From the NCBI GenBank assembly GCA_963728445.1, contig CAVSJO010000006.1:1798001-1862000 (forward strand): a stretch of 64,000 bases of DNA. The letters are read 5' to 3'. The notes beneath the pieces were generated by a model that saw only the letters and a program-made list of their open reading frames with translations, was not told the DNA's origin and did not search any database. This document shows positions 34,901 to 42,815 of this stretch, piece by piece. The stretch's first letter is position 1; the number at the start of each line of letters is the position of its first letter. Source of the DNA: CAVSJO01 sp963728445. Lineage in GTDB: Bacteria > Gemmatimonadota > Gemmatimonadetes > Longimicrobiales > RSA9. The position numbers were made by a program, and so were the translations under genes.

Positions 34901-35283
34901 TGGCGGACGAGTCCGACCCCCTCGAGACGGCCATCGAGGTGTCCGCGTCGCCGCGGGGCAAGCGTACCCAGCGCATCCACCAGCTCAGCGGCGGCGAGCG
35001 CGCCCTCACCGCCCTCGCCCTCCTCTTCGCCATCTACCTCGTGAAGCCCAGCCCCTTCTGCATCCTGGACGAGGTCGACGCGCCCCTGGACGAGGCCAAC
35101 ATCGACCGATTCGTGTCCATGCTCGAGCGCTTCAAGGAGGACACGCAGTTCGTCGTTATCACGCACAATCCCCGCACCATGGAGTCCGCCGACTACATCT
35201 ATGGCGTCACCATGGAAGAGGCCGGTGTGAGCTCCATCGTCGGCGTTCGCATCGGCGACGTCGTCGGCGCCGATGTGGCCTGA
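31912..35283 (+). CDS. smc: Chromosome segregation protein SMC
   Basis: A 1123-residue condensin ATPase that compacts and segregates DNA. Walker A GPNGCGKS starts at residue 32, the Q-loop region YSIIEQGMVDAIL is present, two long coiled coils flank a hinge (about residues 506-610, ALARREEIEGLLGPLAEFL), and the C-terminal head has LSGGERALTALALL (signature near residue 1025) and Walker B FCILDEVDAPLDEAN. The start overlaps the SPOR gene stop (ATGA). ScpA and ScpB are not in the window. Confidence 0.97.
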   Translation: MKLRRLTLHGFKSFADRTDLRFHDGITAIVGPNGCGKSNISDAVRWVLGEQRASAIRSQRMDEAIFQGTTERRRLNRAEVELGFSNEDRRLAVPYDEVEIRRTVFREGGSNYELNRSSVRLKDVLEIYRDTGLGANAYSIIEQGMVDAILSDRNEDRRMLFEEAAGVGRYKDRRAAAQRRLESAQADLERLADIVSEVESKVRALGRQRKRAEQHRELRARRLAVEVGVATLELAEVRGEMADLTKRLERLRTEDPDARAELSTAEADLERRRLAAAEAARVRNAAATRLQETNRQIADRERELAVAGERRTHALRRLGQIEAERSELLARRSALEEEHEELRTERASQQEETEVLSGRLEEVQARLAERRQDLVDARQEDERLRAREEELSRRMARLQAEAAGADARAVELQRRLERIDREREELAGELVRLDEQGDLFASRTRETAARMTELEGERDQAAARLEELRAAEIEARRTAVEAEDRANLLAGRLAALEGLDREFHGFSPAVADALARREEIEGLLGPLAEFLELDPDRATRVEASLNSLLQMLVVRDEGAADRLRELLAGQERSEGAVALLRMESVPAVEKLLARVDFAGEAADEPVILGRKARIAALRAEAATAAAEAQERRAARADAAEAAEAAETALRTVEERLRELDLELRRAHADESARAGRRSQVERVRGELDEQREQMVEGGDRMRRESSRAKSQEQEIEAALDAVREERRAASRRVAEREVAWDAVREEEAEVRVLHARAESALASLDRRMTATSDAAEHAGGRIAALGDEESEHRETLSAVDALREESETVLANAFQARDGIAGELREMDARAEEERELLEGLESEVRRMRRSVDEVGEERHQLEMRRAHAEAAERSVRERLEAEWSKPFEELVRSTEAAEGELEDLRAEARRIAADLERLGPVNVLAIEEYEEENQRLQFLVGQRDDLDRAREELETAIREINRTARELFADTFTKVRENFRRTFDALFEGGECDVWLADESDPLETAIEVSASPRGKRTQRIHQLSGGERALTALALLFAIYLVKPSPFCILDEVDAPLDEANIDRFVSMLERFKEDTQFVVITHNPRTMESADYIYGVTMEEAGVSSIVGVRIGDVVGADVA

Positions 35284-37762
35284 GCGGAGACTTCGCCGCC
35301 GGGCCGCGGCTGGCGCACTCGCGGCGGCGGTCGGTGCGCTGGCGTGGGCTGCGGGTCGGAACGGCGCGGCGGGTCCCATCGTCCCATTCGACCCTCCGGT
35401 GTCCGCCTTCGTACCGGCGTCCGCGGGCTCGGTCGTCCCCTCGGACTCCGCTCTCGTCTGGATCTTCCTCGACTCGGCCAGCGCAGCCAGCAACGCGCCG
35501 CCCGCCCTGTCGCGCGCGGCCCTCGAGCGCCGGCTGAGGAGCGGCAGCCCCGTCCTTCCCGGCGACCGGCCCATCCCCCCGCGGCTGGTCGCCATGCTCG
35601 AGGACGCCGGCGCGCGCGTGCGGGTGCGGAGCCGCTGGCTGCGGGCGGTGAGCGCGCGCGTCGCCGTGGCGGACCTGGACCGCGTGCGCTCCGTTCCCGG
35701 CGTGCGGGGCCTGCGCCCGGTCGGCCGACTGCGCCACGCCGGCCTCGTGCCCGTCGGCTCACCCGGGCGGTTCGTGAGCCGCGGTGCCGGCGCGGCTGCC
35801 GTCTACGGGGCGGGCTGCCCCCTCGCGGATCAGGCGCCGGAGCTGACGCCGGCGTCGTACGGCGGACTCTACAGCGCGCTCCGGCAGATGCACGTACCGG
35901 GCGTCCACGAGCTTGGCATCACCGGCAGGGGCGTGACCATCGCCATCCTGGACACCGGCTTCGAGCCGGGCCACGAGAGCCTCTCTCCGCTCCGGGTCCT
36001 GGCCGCCCGGGACTTCATCCACGGGGACGCCGTGGTCTCCGACCAGGCGGGGGACACGGTGGAGCCGCAGGACCCGGAGGAGCACGGGACGTGGGTGTGG
36101 TCGATCCTCGCCGGGTGCGCCCCGGGCCGGCTCGTGGGTCCCGCCTTCGGATCCGACTTCCTGCTGGCGAAGGTAGAGGACGCGAATGCCGACGTCCCGG
36201 CCAACGAGGACCGCTGGGTACAGGCGGTGGAGTGGGCCGACTCGCTCGGGGCGGACGTCGTCAACTCCTCGCTGGCGTACCGGTTCTTCGACACGGGTGA
36301 GAGCTACGCGTTCTCGCAGCTCGACGGGGACCAGCTTCCGTCCACGGTGGAAGCGGACGAGGCGGCCCGGCGCGGCGTTCTCGTCATCACCGCCATCGGC
36401 AACAACGGGCCGCAGCCAGGCACGCTGATGGCGCCGGCGGACGCGGACAGTGTTGTCGCCGTCGGCGCGGTGGACTCCCTCGGCAGCCCGCTCTTCGCCT
36501 CCTCCCGGGGTCCCACGGCGGACGGCCGCGTCAAGCCGGAGCTCACGGCCCGGGGAATCGGCGTGCCGGCGGCGAGCTACGCCGCGCCGGACGCGTACCG
36601 CGCCGGCCTGTCCGGCACGAGCATCGCGACCCCCCTCGTGGCCGGCGGCGCGGCGCTCTTCATCGAAGCGTGGCCGGATCTCAGCCCGATGGCTGCGCGG
36701 CGGGCGCTGCTGCTGTCCGGCAGCAACGCATCGGACCCGGACATCAACGTGGGGTGGGGCGTGCCGGACGTTCTGTCCGCCATCACCTTCCCGGAGGGCG
36801 TGACGCCCCTCAGCGTCCAGGGCGCCGGGGCGGACGGAGCCTTCACGACGCTGACGCCGACCTTCCGATGGTCCGTTCCGCTGCTGCACCCGAGCGCCCG
36901 GCCGGTCCGCTACTATCTCGAGCTGGCGACGGACTCGGCGTTCGCCGACGTCGCCTACCGGGACTCCGTCGGCGACGCGCAGGCGCTCTCGCTGCGACGT
37001 CCCGTGCGGCCCGCGCCGAGGCTGCTCTGGCGCGTGGTCGCCGTGGCGTCCAACGGCGCCACGCGGGTGAGCCGGGTGGCGGGCGTCGTTTCCATGCCCC
37101 CGTGGGTCACCCTGCGGGCGCCGAACGGCTCGAGCGGCGACTACGTCGGCACGGCGCGGCCGACGTTCACGTGGAGTGCCCTCCCCGCGTCCTCGCCCGT
37201 CGGGCCGCTCTCCTTCGACGTCGAAGTCTTCGCCGCGACGGGGCGGCAGGTCGTCGCCAGCGTGGCCTCGGTCACGGACACGACCGTCACGCTGCAGACG
37301 CCGCTCAGCTACAACGTGCCCTACCGGTGGCGCGTGGTAGCCCGCTCACCCCTGGGCGCGGCGGACACCGTGGAGAGCGTCTCGCCGTTCGTCGTGGTGA
37401 GCCAGGAACGGCCGCCCTCGACGCAGCTCTATCAGAATTTCCCCAACCCGTTCCCGAACGCCGCGTCCTCGACCACCCACTTCTGGTTCGACGTCAGCGA
37501 GGCGTCCGACGTGGTGCTGGCCGTGTTCGATCTGCGGGGACGGCTCGTGCGGCGCCTCATCCCGGCGCCCGGCTGCGGTCCGGTCCATCTGGATCCGGGC
37601 CTCTACGGCCGCGGGGTCAACGACGAGCCCGATCCGTGCATCTCCACGGAGTGGAACGGACGGGACGATGCGGGCCGGAAGATGCCTGCGGGCGTCTACA
37701 TCGGCCGACTCCGCGCGGCGGGCGTCGAGCGCTTCGTTCGCATCCTCTTCCGCCCCAGCTGA
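35273..37762 (+). CDS. Secreted subtilisin-like serine protease (S8) with FlgD-like C-terminal domain
   Basis: 829 residues with an N-terminal Arg-rich signal/anchor. The catalytic triad is Asp227 (AILDTGFEPG), His271 (EEHGTWV) and Ser450 (SGTSIATPLVAG), within a peptidase S8 domain of about residues 210-500. The prodomain-like part is about 90-160. Two fibronectin-like modules follow, and the last 100 residues (NFPNPFPNAASSTTHFWF, then WNGRDDAGRKMPAGVYIG) are of the FlgD-Ig/type A sorting kind seen in type IX-secreted proteins. The start lies 11 bases inside the smc end. A type IX secretion machinery is not visible here, so the sorting role is inferred. Confidence 0.9.
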   Translation: MWPERRLRRRAAAGALAAAVGALAWAAGRNGAAGPIVPFDPPVSAFVPASAGSVVPSDSALVWIFLDSASAASNAPPALSRAALERRLRSGSPVLPGDRPIPPRLVAMLEDAGARVRVRSRWLRAVSARVAVADLDRVRSVPGVRGLRPVGRLRHAGLVPVGSPGRFVSRGAGAAAVYGAGCPLADQAPELTPASYGGLYSALRQMHVPGVHELGITGRGVTIAILDTGFEPGHESLSPLRVLAARDFIHGDAVVSDQAGDTVEPQDPEEHGTWVWSILAGCAPGRLVGPAFGSDFLLAKVEDANADVPANEDRWVQAVEWADSLGADVVNSSLAYRFFDTGESYAFSQLDGDQLPSTVEADEAARRGVLVITAIGNNGPQPGTLMAPADADSVVAVGAVDSLGSPLFASSRGPTADGRVKPELTARGIGVPAASYAAPDAYRAGLSGTSIATPLVAGGAALFIEAWPDLSPMAARRALLLSGSNASDPDINVGWGVPDVLSAITFPEGVTPLSVQGAGADGAFTTLTPTFRWSVPLLHPSARPVRYYLELATDSAFADVAYRDSVGDAQALSLRRPVRPAPRLLWRVVAVASNGATRVSRVAGVVSMPPWVTLRAPNGSSGDYVGTARPTFTWSALPASSPVGPLSFDVEVFAATGRQVVASVASVTDTTVTLQTPLSYNVPYRWRVVARSPLGAADTVESVSPFVVVSQERPPSTQLYQNFPNPFPNAASSTTHFWFDVSEASDVVLAVFDLRGRLVRRLIPAPGCGPVHLDPGLYGRGVNDEPDPCISTEWNGRDDAGRKMPAGVYIGRLRAAGVERFVRILFRPS

Positions 37763-37773
37763 GCGGGGACGCC

Positions 37774-38547
37774 ATGCAGGTTGTCGTCATCGGATCCGGA
37801 ACCGTTGCCCTGCAGCCCGATCGGGTGTGCGCGGGCTACTACATCGAAGCGGGACCGCACCGGCTGCTGCTCGACTGTGGCCCCGGCACGCCACACCAGC
37901 TCAGCCGCTTCGGGCTGCCGTGGCAGGACCTGACCCACGTGGCGCTGAGCCACTTCCACACCGACCACGTCGCGGGCCTGCCGCTGCTCCTCTTCGCCAT
38001 GCGCTTCGGCCTTGCCGAGCCGCGTACCCGTCTGCTCGACCTCGTCGGCCCGCCGGGCACCGCCGGGCTGCGGGAGCGGCTCGCGGATGCCTTCGGCGAT
38101 TACATTCGGGACCCCGGCTTCGAGGTTCGCGTCGACGAGCTGGACGACGGCCAGGCCGTGGAGCTCGATCCCGACACCCGGCTGCGCGCCCACAGGACCC
38201 GGCACACCGAGGCCTCCGTCGCCTACCGCCTCGACGGGGCCGGCGGGTCCATCGGCTACACGGGCGACACCGGCATGAGCGAGTCCCTCGGCGAATTCTT
38301 CGAGGGCGTCGACCTTCTCATCGCCGAGTGCTCCCTGCCCGACGAGCAGGGGATCGACAGCCACATGACCCCGTCCCGCGTGGCCATGCTCGCCCGCCTC
38401 GCCGCGCCGCGGCGCCTCCTCGTCACCCACGTGTATCCGCAGCTCGAGAAGCGCGACCTCCAGAGTCTCATCCGGGACGCCGGCTGGAGCGGTCCCCTGG
38501 ACCTGGCCCGGGACGGCATGCGCATGAGCGTCCAGCCGGGGGCGTAG
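37774..38547 (+). CDS. Metallo-beta-lactamase-fold hydrolase (RNase Z/ribonuclease-like)
   Basis: A 257-residue MBL-fold protein with the metal motif SHFHTDHVAG, a downstream GYTGDTGMSE (Asp ligand) and VTHVYPQ (His ligand). The order and spacing are those of RNase Z-type or other small phosphodiesterases, but the length is shorter than tRNase Z and the exosite is not evident. It is followed by terminator-like hairpins and separated from aroF. Confidence 0.85.
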   Translation: MQVVVIGSGTVALQPDRVCAGYYIEAGPHRLLLDCGPGTPHQLSRFGLPWQDLTHVALSHFHTDHVAGLPLLLFAMRFGLAEPRTRLLDLVGPPGTAGLRERLADAFGDYIRDPGFEVRVDELDDGQAVELDPDTRLRAHRTRHTEASVAYRLDGAGGSIGYTGDTGMSESLGEFFEGVDLLIAECSLPDEQGIDSHMTPSRVAMLARLAAPRRLLVTHVYPQLEKRDLQSLIRDAGWSGPLDLARDGMRMSVQPGA

Positions 38548-38554
38548 ACGGAGG

Positions 38555-38570
38555 CCGGCGCCTGCGCCGG
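38555..38570 (+). terminator. Hairpin after the MBL-fold gene
   Basis: CCGGCG-CCTG-CGCCGG starts 8 bases after the stop codon. It is a 6-bp stem with a 4-base loop and is followed by TT only, so it is a modest terminator candidate. Confidence 0.4.
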
Positions 38571-38617
38571 TTGGCGGTCTCGTGCTATGGACGGGCGCCT
38601 GATCCGCCGGTTAGATT

Positions 38618-38639
38618 CCCGCACGGGCGCCCGTGCGGG
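38618..38639. promoter_or_regulatory. 22-bp perfect palindrome upstream of aroF
   Basis: CCCGCACGGGC followed directly by GCCCGTGCGGG is a perfect palindrome. It lies 32 bases before the aroF ATG and directly after a TAGATT that could be a -10. Without a loop it fits a dimeric regulator site better than a terminator. Confidence 0.45.
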
Positions 38640-38671
38640 GCGTCGTCTCCTGAATCTGTCCGGATCGTGCC

Positions 38672-39718
38672 ATGCTCATCGTGATGAGCCACGATGCGAG
38701 CGAGCTCGATGTTCGCCGCGTCGTTTCGACCATCGAGGAAATGGGCTACGAGGCCCGCCCCATCCCGGGGCGCCAGCGCACCGCCATCGGACTCGTCGGC
38801 AACGACGGGAAGGTCGATGGTGCGCGCCTGGAGGCCCTCCCCGGCGTCTTCCAGCTGATCCACGTCACCCAGCCCTACAAGCAGGTCTCCCGGGAGTGGC
38901 GCTCGGACCCGACCCTCGTGAAGCTGGAGAACGGGACCGTGTTCGGCGGAACGGACGTGGTGCTGATCGCAGGCCCCTGCTCCGTGGAGTCGGAGGAGCA
39001 GATCGTGGGGATCGCACACCGGCTCCGGGAGTCCGGCGCGACCGTCCTGCGTGGCGGCGCGTTCAAGCCGCGGACGTCTCCCTACTCGTTCCAGGGCCTC
39101 GGCGTCGAGGGGCTCCGCCTGCTGGCGAAGGCGCGGGACGAGACCGGCCTGGCGATCGTGACGGAAGCCCTCGAGCCGGAGACCGTCGACGTCGTGGCCG
39201 AGTACGCGGACATCGTCCAGATCGGCGCGCGCAACATGCAGAACTACCCGCTTCTGCGCCGCGCCGGCCGGACGGGCAAGCCGGTCCTGCTCAAGCGGGG
39301 GCTCGCCGCCACGATCAAGGAGCTGCTGCTCTCGGCCGAGTACGTCGTCGCAGAGGGCAACCCCAACGTGATCCTGTGCGAACGCGGCGTGCGCGGCTTC
39401 GATTCCCACACCCGCAACCTGCTGGACCTGACGGCGATCCCCGTGGTCCACTCGCTGTCCCACCTCCCCATCATCGCCGATCCGAGCCATGGCACCGGCG
39501 TGCGCTCGAAGGTCACGCCCATGGCCCGTGCGGCCGTGGCGGCCGGCGCGGACGGCCTCATGATCGAGGTGCACCCGGACCCGGAGCGCGCCCTCTCCGA
39601 CGGCGCCCAGTCGCTCCACCCGGAGCAGTTCGACGAGCTGGTCGGCCAGATCGGCGTCATCGCCGAGGCCATCGGCCGGCGCCTCTCGCCCTCCATCGCG
39701 GAGAGCCTCGTCGTGTAG
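38672..39718 (+). CDS. aroF: 3-deoxy-7-phosphoheptulonate synthase (DAHP synthase, type I beta with N-terminal FL domain)
   Basis: A 348-residue enzyme condensing PEP and erythrose 4-phosphate, the first step of the shikimate pathway. Residues 1-75 form the ferredoxin-like regulatory domain of Thermotoga-type synthases, which confers Tyr/Phe feedback inhibition. The barrel follows with IAGPCSVES (metal Cys), RGGAFKPRTSPYSFQG, QIGARNMQNYPLL and IADPSHGTG (metal His). ATG 38672 is used; MSHDAS at 38684 is an alternative. The palindrome upstream may control it. Confidence 0.95.
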   Translation: MLIVMSHDASELDVRRVVSTIEEMGYEARPIPGRQRTAIGLVGNDGKVDGARLEALPGVFQLIHVTQPYKQVSREWRSDPTLVKLENGTVFGGTDVVLIAGPCSVESEEQIVGIAHRLRESGATVLRGGAFKPRTSPYSFQGLGVEGLRLLAKARDETGLAIVTEALEPETVDVVAEYADIVQIGARNMQNYPLLRRAGRTGKPVLLKRGLAATIKELLLSAEYVVAEGNPNVILCERGVRGFDSHTRNLLDLTAIPVVHSLSHLPIIADPSHGTGVRSKVTPMARAAVAAGADGLMIEVHPDPERALSDGAQSLHPEQFDELVGQIGVIAEAIGRRLSPSIAESLVV

Positions 39719-39768
39719 TCCCGTGCGCCCATGGCGCTGCCCCACGGCAGGGTGCAGCGTGCGCAGTC

Positions 39769-40143
39769 ATGGCCGCGTCCCACGAACTCGGCCGCCGCGG
39801 CGAGGAGCGCGCGGCGGGCTTCCTCCGCTCTCTGGGCTGGACCCTCCTCGCCCGGAACTTCCGCTTCGGGCACAAGGAGATCGACATCGTCGCCCGACGC
39901 GGCCGCGTCGTGGCATTCGTGGAGGTCAAGACGCGCTCCGGCTCCGCCTTCGGCGCGCCGCTGGAGTCCGTCGGCGCCGCCAAGCAGCGGGAGATCGCGC
40001 GGGTGGCGAGGTTCTGGATCGCCCGGCACGGTCGACCGGGCGACGAGTATCGGTTCGACGCCGTCGCGGTCCTGTGGCCGACCCGCTCCACGCGCCCCGA
40101 GATCGTTCACGTGCCGGACGCCTGGCGTCTCGACGGACCGTAG
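39769..40143 (+). CDS. yraN: YraN/UPF0102 family endonuclease-like protein
   Basis: A 124-residue protein of the restriction-endonuclease-like fold. The core EIDIVARRGRVVAFVEVKTR carries the D-(x)n-E-x-K type acidic/basic residues expected of this family, and LGRRGEERAAGFL matches the N-terminal helix. A nuclease role is often proposed but not proven. It starts 50 bases after aroF and converges with the minus-strand CoA-binding gene. Confidence 0.9.
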   Translation: MAASHELGRRGEERAAGFLRSLGWTLLARNFRFGHKEIDIVARRGRVVAFVEVKTRSGSAFGAPLESVGAAKQREIARVARFWIARHGRPGDEYRFDAVAVLWPTRSTRPEIVHVPDAWRLDGP

Positions 40144-40163
40144 CCGTCGGGAAGCGACGCCCC

Positions 40164-40610
40164 TCAGCCAGTCAAGCGCCGGTGATCCACCATCAGGCAG
40201 CGGTCCTGGACCACGCGGATGCCGGCCCGGGCCAGCTCGCTCGCCGCATCGTCGTTGCGGATGCCGAGCTGGAACCACACGGCCCGCGGCTTCTTCGCCA
40301 GGATGTCGGGCACGTGGGGCGGAATGTCGCCGGATCTGCGGAAGACGTTGACGAGATCGACGTCGCCGGGGACGTCCTGCACGCGGCGGTAGACCTTCTC
40401 GCCCAGGATCTCCCGGACGTCCGGGTAGTAGACCGGCACCGGGATCACCTCGTAGCCCGCCCGCTGCATGTACGCAGGGACGTAGTGGGCCGGCTGCCCC
40501 GGGCGATCGTCCGTCTTGATGCCGAGGACGGCGATCCGACGCGTCGTCCGGAGCAGCTCCCGTATCGCGTTCGCGTCGTCGGAAATGACGTTGTCCCGCC
40601 AATCCTCCAT
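40164..40610 (-). CDS. CoA-binding protein (YccU-like)
   Basis: A 148-residue Rossmann-type CoA-binding domain protein. IAVLGIKTDDRPGQPAHYVPAYMQ, VIPVPVYYPDVREILGEKVY and VWFQLGIRNDDAA are family signatures. The frame is open further upstream, but ATG at 40610 (MEDWRDNV) has GGAAAGGTCGAGG before it and gives the family length; the longer form would run through the SRP RNA gene. The role is unknown. It diverges from ffs. Confidence 0.9.
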   Translation of the reverse strand: MEDWRDNVISDDANAIRELLRTTRRIAVLGIKTDDRPGQPAHYVPAYMQRAGYEVIPVPVYYPDVREILGEKVYRRVQDVPGDVDLVNVFRRSGDIPPHVPDILAKKPRAVWFQLGIRNDDAASELARAGIRVVQDRCLMVDHRRLTG

Positions 40611-40634
40611 GCCTCGACCTTTCCCGCCGGGGGG

Positions 40635-40664
40635 TTGACCGCCCCCGTCCGTTTCCGTTACGAT
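40635..40664 (+). promoter_or_regulatory. Promoter of the SRP RNA gene
   Basis: TTGACC (40635-40640) and TACGAT (40659-40664) are spaced by 18 bases. Transcription is predicted to start at about 40670, exactly where the SRP RNA begins. Confidence 0.7.
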
Positions 40665-40669
40665 CGTTG

Positions 40670-40771
40670 CGCGTCCCAGGACCCAGGGGCATGAGCCCGC
40701 GAACTCCGTCAGGACCCCGCAGGTAGCAGCGGTAAGCGCGGTGAGTGTCGCCTGGATCATCCTGGGGCGCA
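40670..40771 (+). ncRNA. ffs: Signal recognition particle RNA, small bacterial type
   Basis: About 100 nt. The 5' end (GCGTCCCAGGA) pairs with the 3' end (TCCTGGGGCGC), closing a long rod. The Ffh-binding helix shows GTCAGGA and GGTAGCAGC, the conserved asymmetric loop motifs. The apical part reads ACC-CCGCA-GGT in place of the usual GGAA-type tetraloop. A TTTTT run at 40774-40778 terminates the transcript. ffs directly upstream of dnaX-ybaB-recR is also the order in Bacillus subtilis. Confidence 0.9.
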
Positions 40772-40778
40772 CCTTTTT
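40761..40778 (+). terminator. Terminator of the SRP RNA
   Basis: The closing strand of the SRP rod is followed by ACC and TTTTT (40774-40778), so the RNA's own terminal stem serves as the terminator hairpin. It is one of the few T-runs in the window. Confidence 0.7.
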
Positions 40779-40867
40779 GCCCCCACGCAGCGCTGCGGCG
40801 GTGAACCCTCCCGCATCCGGCACGCCGCCCGCCCCCGGGTGTACCAGGAGACGCGGCTGCAAACGAC

Positions 40868-40896
40868 TTGCCGCCCGGGTCCTCCGCCTCTAAGGT
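40868..40896 (+). promoter_or_regulatory. Possible dnaX promoter
   Basis: TTGCCG (40868-40873) and TAAGGT (40891-40896) have a 17-base spacer and sit about 46 bases before the dnaX ATG. The -10 match is weak. Confidence 0.35.
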
Positions 40897-40941
40897 GACC
40901 CCGGCGAGCCACCCCAACGATCCTCGGACACCGTCATCCCG

Positions 40942-42720
40942 ATGAGCAGGACCGCGCTGGCGCGAAAGTACAGGCCCCGCCGCTTCGACGAGCTGTCGCG
41001 GCAGGAGCACGTGGCCGAGACCCTCCGGTCGGCGGTGACCCGGGGACGGGCCGCCCACGCCTACCTGTTCTGCGGCCCCAGGGGCGTCGGGAAGACCACC
41101 GCCGCCCGCGTGCTGGCCATGGCCCTGAACTGCCCGAATCGGGGCGAGGACGGGGAGCCGTGCGGCACGTGCGAGTCGTGTGAGCGGATCTGGTCCGGTC
41201 GTACCTCCCTCGACGTCGTCGAGCTCGACGCCGCCTCGAACCGCGGAGTGGACGACGCCCGGGACCTCCGGGAGCGCGCCATGTACGCGCCCACCGACGA
41301 GAGCCGCTACAAGGTGTACATCGTCGATGAGGCGCACATGCTCACGCGCGACGCGTGGAACGCCCTCCTCAAGATCCTCGAGGAGCCGCCGCCGCGCGTG
41401 ATCTTCGTCTTCGCCACGACCGAGCCGCAGAAGATCCAGCAGGCTGCTCCGCCGATCCTGTCGCGCTGTCAGCGCTTCGACTTCCGTAGAATCGGCGTCT
41501 CCGCCATCGTCGAGCGGCTCTCCGACATCCTCGCACGGGAGGGCGTCGAGGCCGACCCCGACGCCCTCACGGCCATCGCCCGGCGCGCCGAGGGCGGCCT
41601 GCGCGACGCCCTTTCGCTCCTGGACCAGGTCCTCTCCGTCGCAGACGACCGGCTCGTGGCCGCGGACGTCTCCCGTCTTCTGGGCGTCGTTCCCGAGGAG
41701 CGCTACCTCCAGCTCTTCGACATCCTGGCCGAACACCGCCACGCAGACGTCTTCCGCTTCGTCGGCGAGCTCGTCGACGAGGGCTTCGACCTCGCCGAGT
41801 TCTACCGTGGCCTCGCCGACGCGCTCAGGCTGCGCCTCGTCGCACGCCTCGATGACGACGCCGAGCTCGACGTCCGCCCCGACCTGCGGGACCGCCTCGT
41901 CGAGCAGTCCCGCCGCTTCGCCACCGGCGACCTCCTTCGCATGCTGTCCCAGGTCGCCGAGCTGGACGTCGAGGGCCGTTTCCGCAAGAGCGGCAACCCC
42001 CGTGTCCTCGTCGAGACGCTGCTGCTGCGCTTCGCCCATCTCGACCGGACGGTCGCGCTGGAGGATCTGCTGCGCGCCGCCGGCGGGTCTGCCGTGCCGG
42101 GGCCCGCCTCCGGCACCGGCTCGCCCGCGGGGCGGGCGCACGGCGCCGGCGCGCCCGCGAAGTCGGCGTCCGGAACGGATACGCCCTCCCGGCCGGAGTC
42201 GTCTTCGGCTGCCGGGCCCGTCGCGAGGGGCGGCGGCGTCGCCACCGCCGAGGCGCCCGCACCGCCCAGTCCCCACGCCGGACCAGAGACGGAGACCGGA
42301 CGGGGCGCGGAGACCCGACCGGCGACGGAGCAGAGTCCGCGGGACCTCGAGGCGGCCTATCGCGACCTCCTGTCGACGGGCCGCGACGCCCTGCCGGCCG
42401 GCCTCGCCGTCTTCCTGCGGGCGGCGAACGTGAACGCGACAGGGGAGGGGACACTCCGCCTTCGGGTGCCGCCGGGGCCGGGACTCGAGAGAATGCGGGA
42501 CGCGAACGTGCGCCGGGCCGTGGAGGCCGCACTCGGCGAGCGCGCCGGAAGGCCCGTCAGCGTGGAGGTCGAGGGGGCGGCGGGCTCCGGCGACGCCGCG
42601 GCTCCGCCCCCGAGGATCACCGCGGAATCGGTCCGCAACGAGCGCCTTGCCCGACTGGCCCGGGAGGAACCGGAACTGGGGCGAGTGGTAGAAGAATGGG
42701 ACCTCGAGCTGATGGAATGA
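40942..42720 (+). CDS. dnaX: DNA polymerase III subunit gamma/tau
   Basis: A 592-residue clamp-loader ATPase. Walker A GPRGVGKTT is at residues 45-53, the zinc module Cys64, Cys74, Cys77, Cys80 is intact, Walker B YIVDEAHML and sensor FVFATTEPQKI follow, with SRCQRFDFRR. Domain III runs to about residue 370, then a long Pro/Ala/Gly-rich linker and a C-terminal tau-like domain (DLEAAYRDLLSTGRDALPAG). No obvious slippery A-run was seen for gamma frameshifting. It is followed by ybaB and recR. Confidence 0.97.
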   Translation: MSRTALARKYRPRRFDELSRQEHVAETLRSAVTRGRAAHAYLFCGPRGVGKTTAARVLAMALNCPNRGEDGEPCGTCESCERIWSGRTSLDVVELDAASNRGVDDARDLRERAMYAPTDESRYKVYIVDEAHMLTRDAWNALLKILEEPPPRVIFVFATTEPQKIQQAAPPILSRCQRFDFRRIGVSAIVERLSDILAREGVEADPDALTAIARRAEGGLRDALSLLDQVLSVADDRLVAADVSRLLGVVPEERYLQLFDILAEHRHADVFRFVGELVDEGFDLAEFYRGLADALRLRLVARLDDDAELDVRPDLRDRLVEQSRRFATGDLLRMLSQVAELDVEGRFRKSGNPRVLVETLLLRFAHLDRTVALEDLLRAAGGSAVPGPASGTGSPAGRAHGAGAPAKSASGTDTPSRPESSSAAGPVARGGGVATAEAPAPPSPHAGPETETGRGAETRPATEQSPRDLEAAYRDLLSTGRDALPAGLAVFLRAANVNATGEGTLRLRVPPGPGLERMRDANVRRAVEAALGERAGRPVSVEVEGAAGSGDAAAPPPRITAESVRNERLARLAREEPELGRVVEEWDLELME

Positions 42721-42754
42721 CGCGGTTCCCGGCTCGCGTCCGCCGGCCTTCGTC

Positions 42755-42784
42755 TTGCGACGCTCGGGCCGGCTCGCCTATGTT
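42755..42784 (+). promoter_or_regulatory. Possible promoter for ybaB-recR
   Basis: TTGCGA (42755-42760) and TATGTT (42779-42784) with an 18-base spacer lie 31 bases before the ybaB ATG, in the 95-base gap after dnaX. Confidence 0.4.
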
Positions 42785-42815
42785 CTAACCGCTGCCGAAC
42801 GGGGGGACCCGAAGC

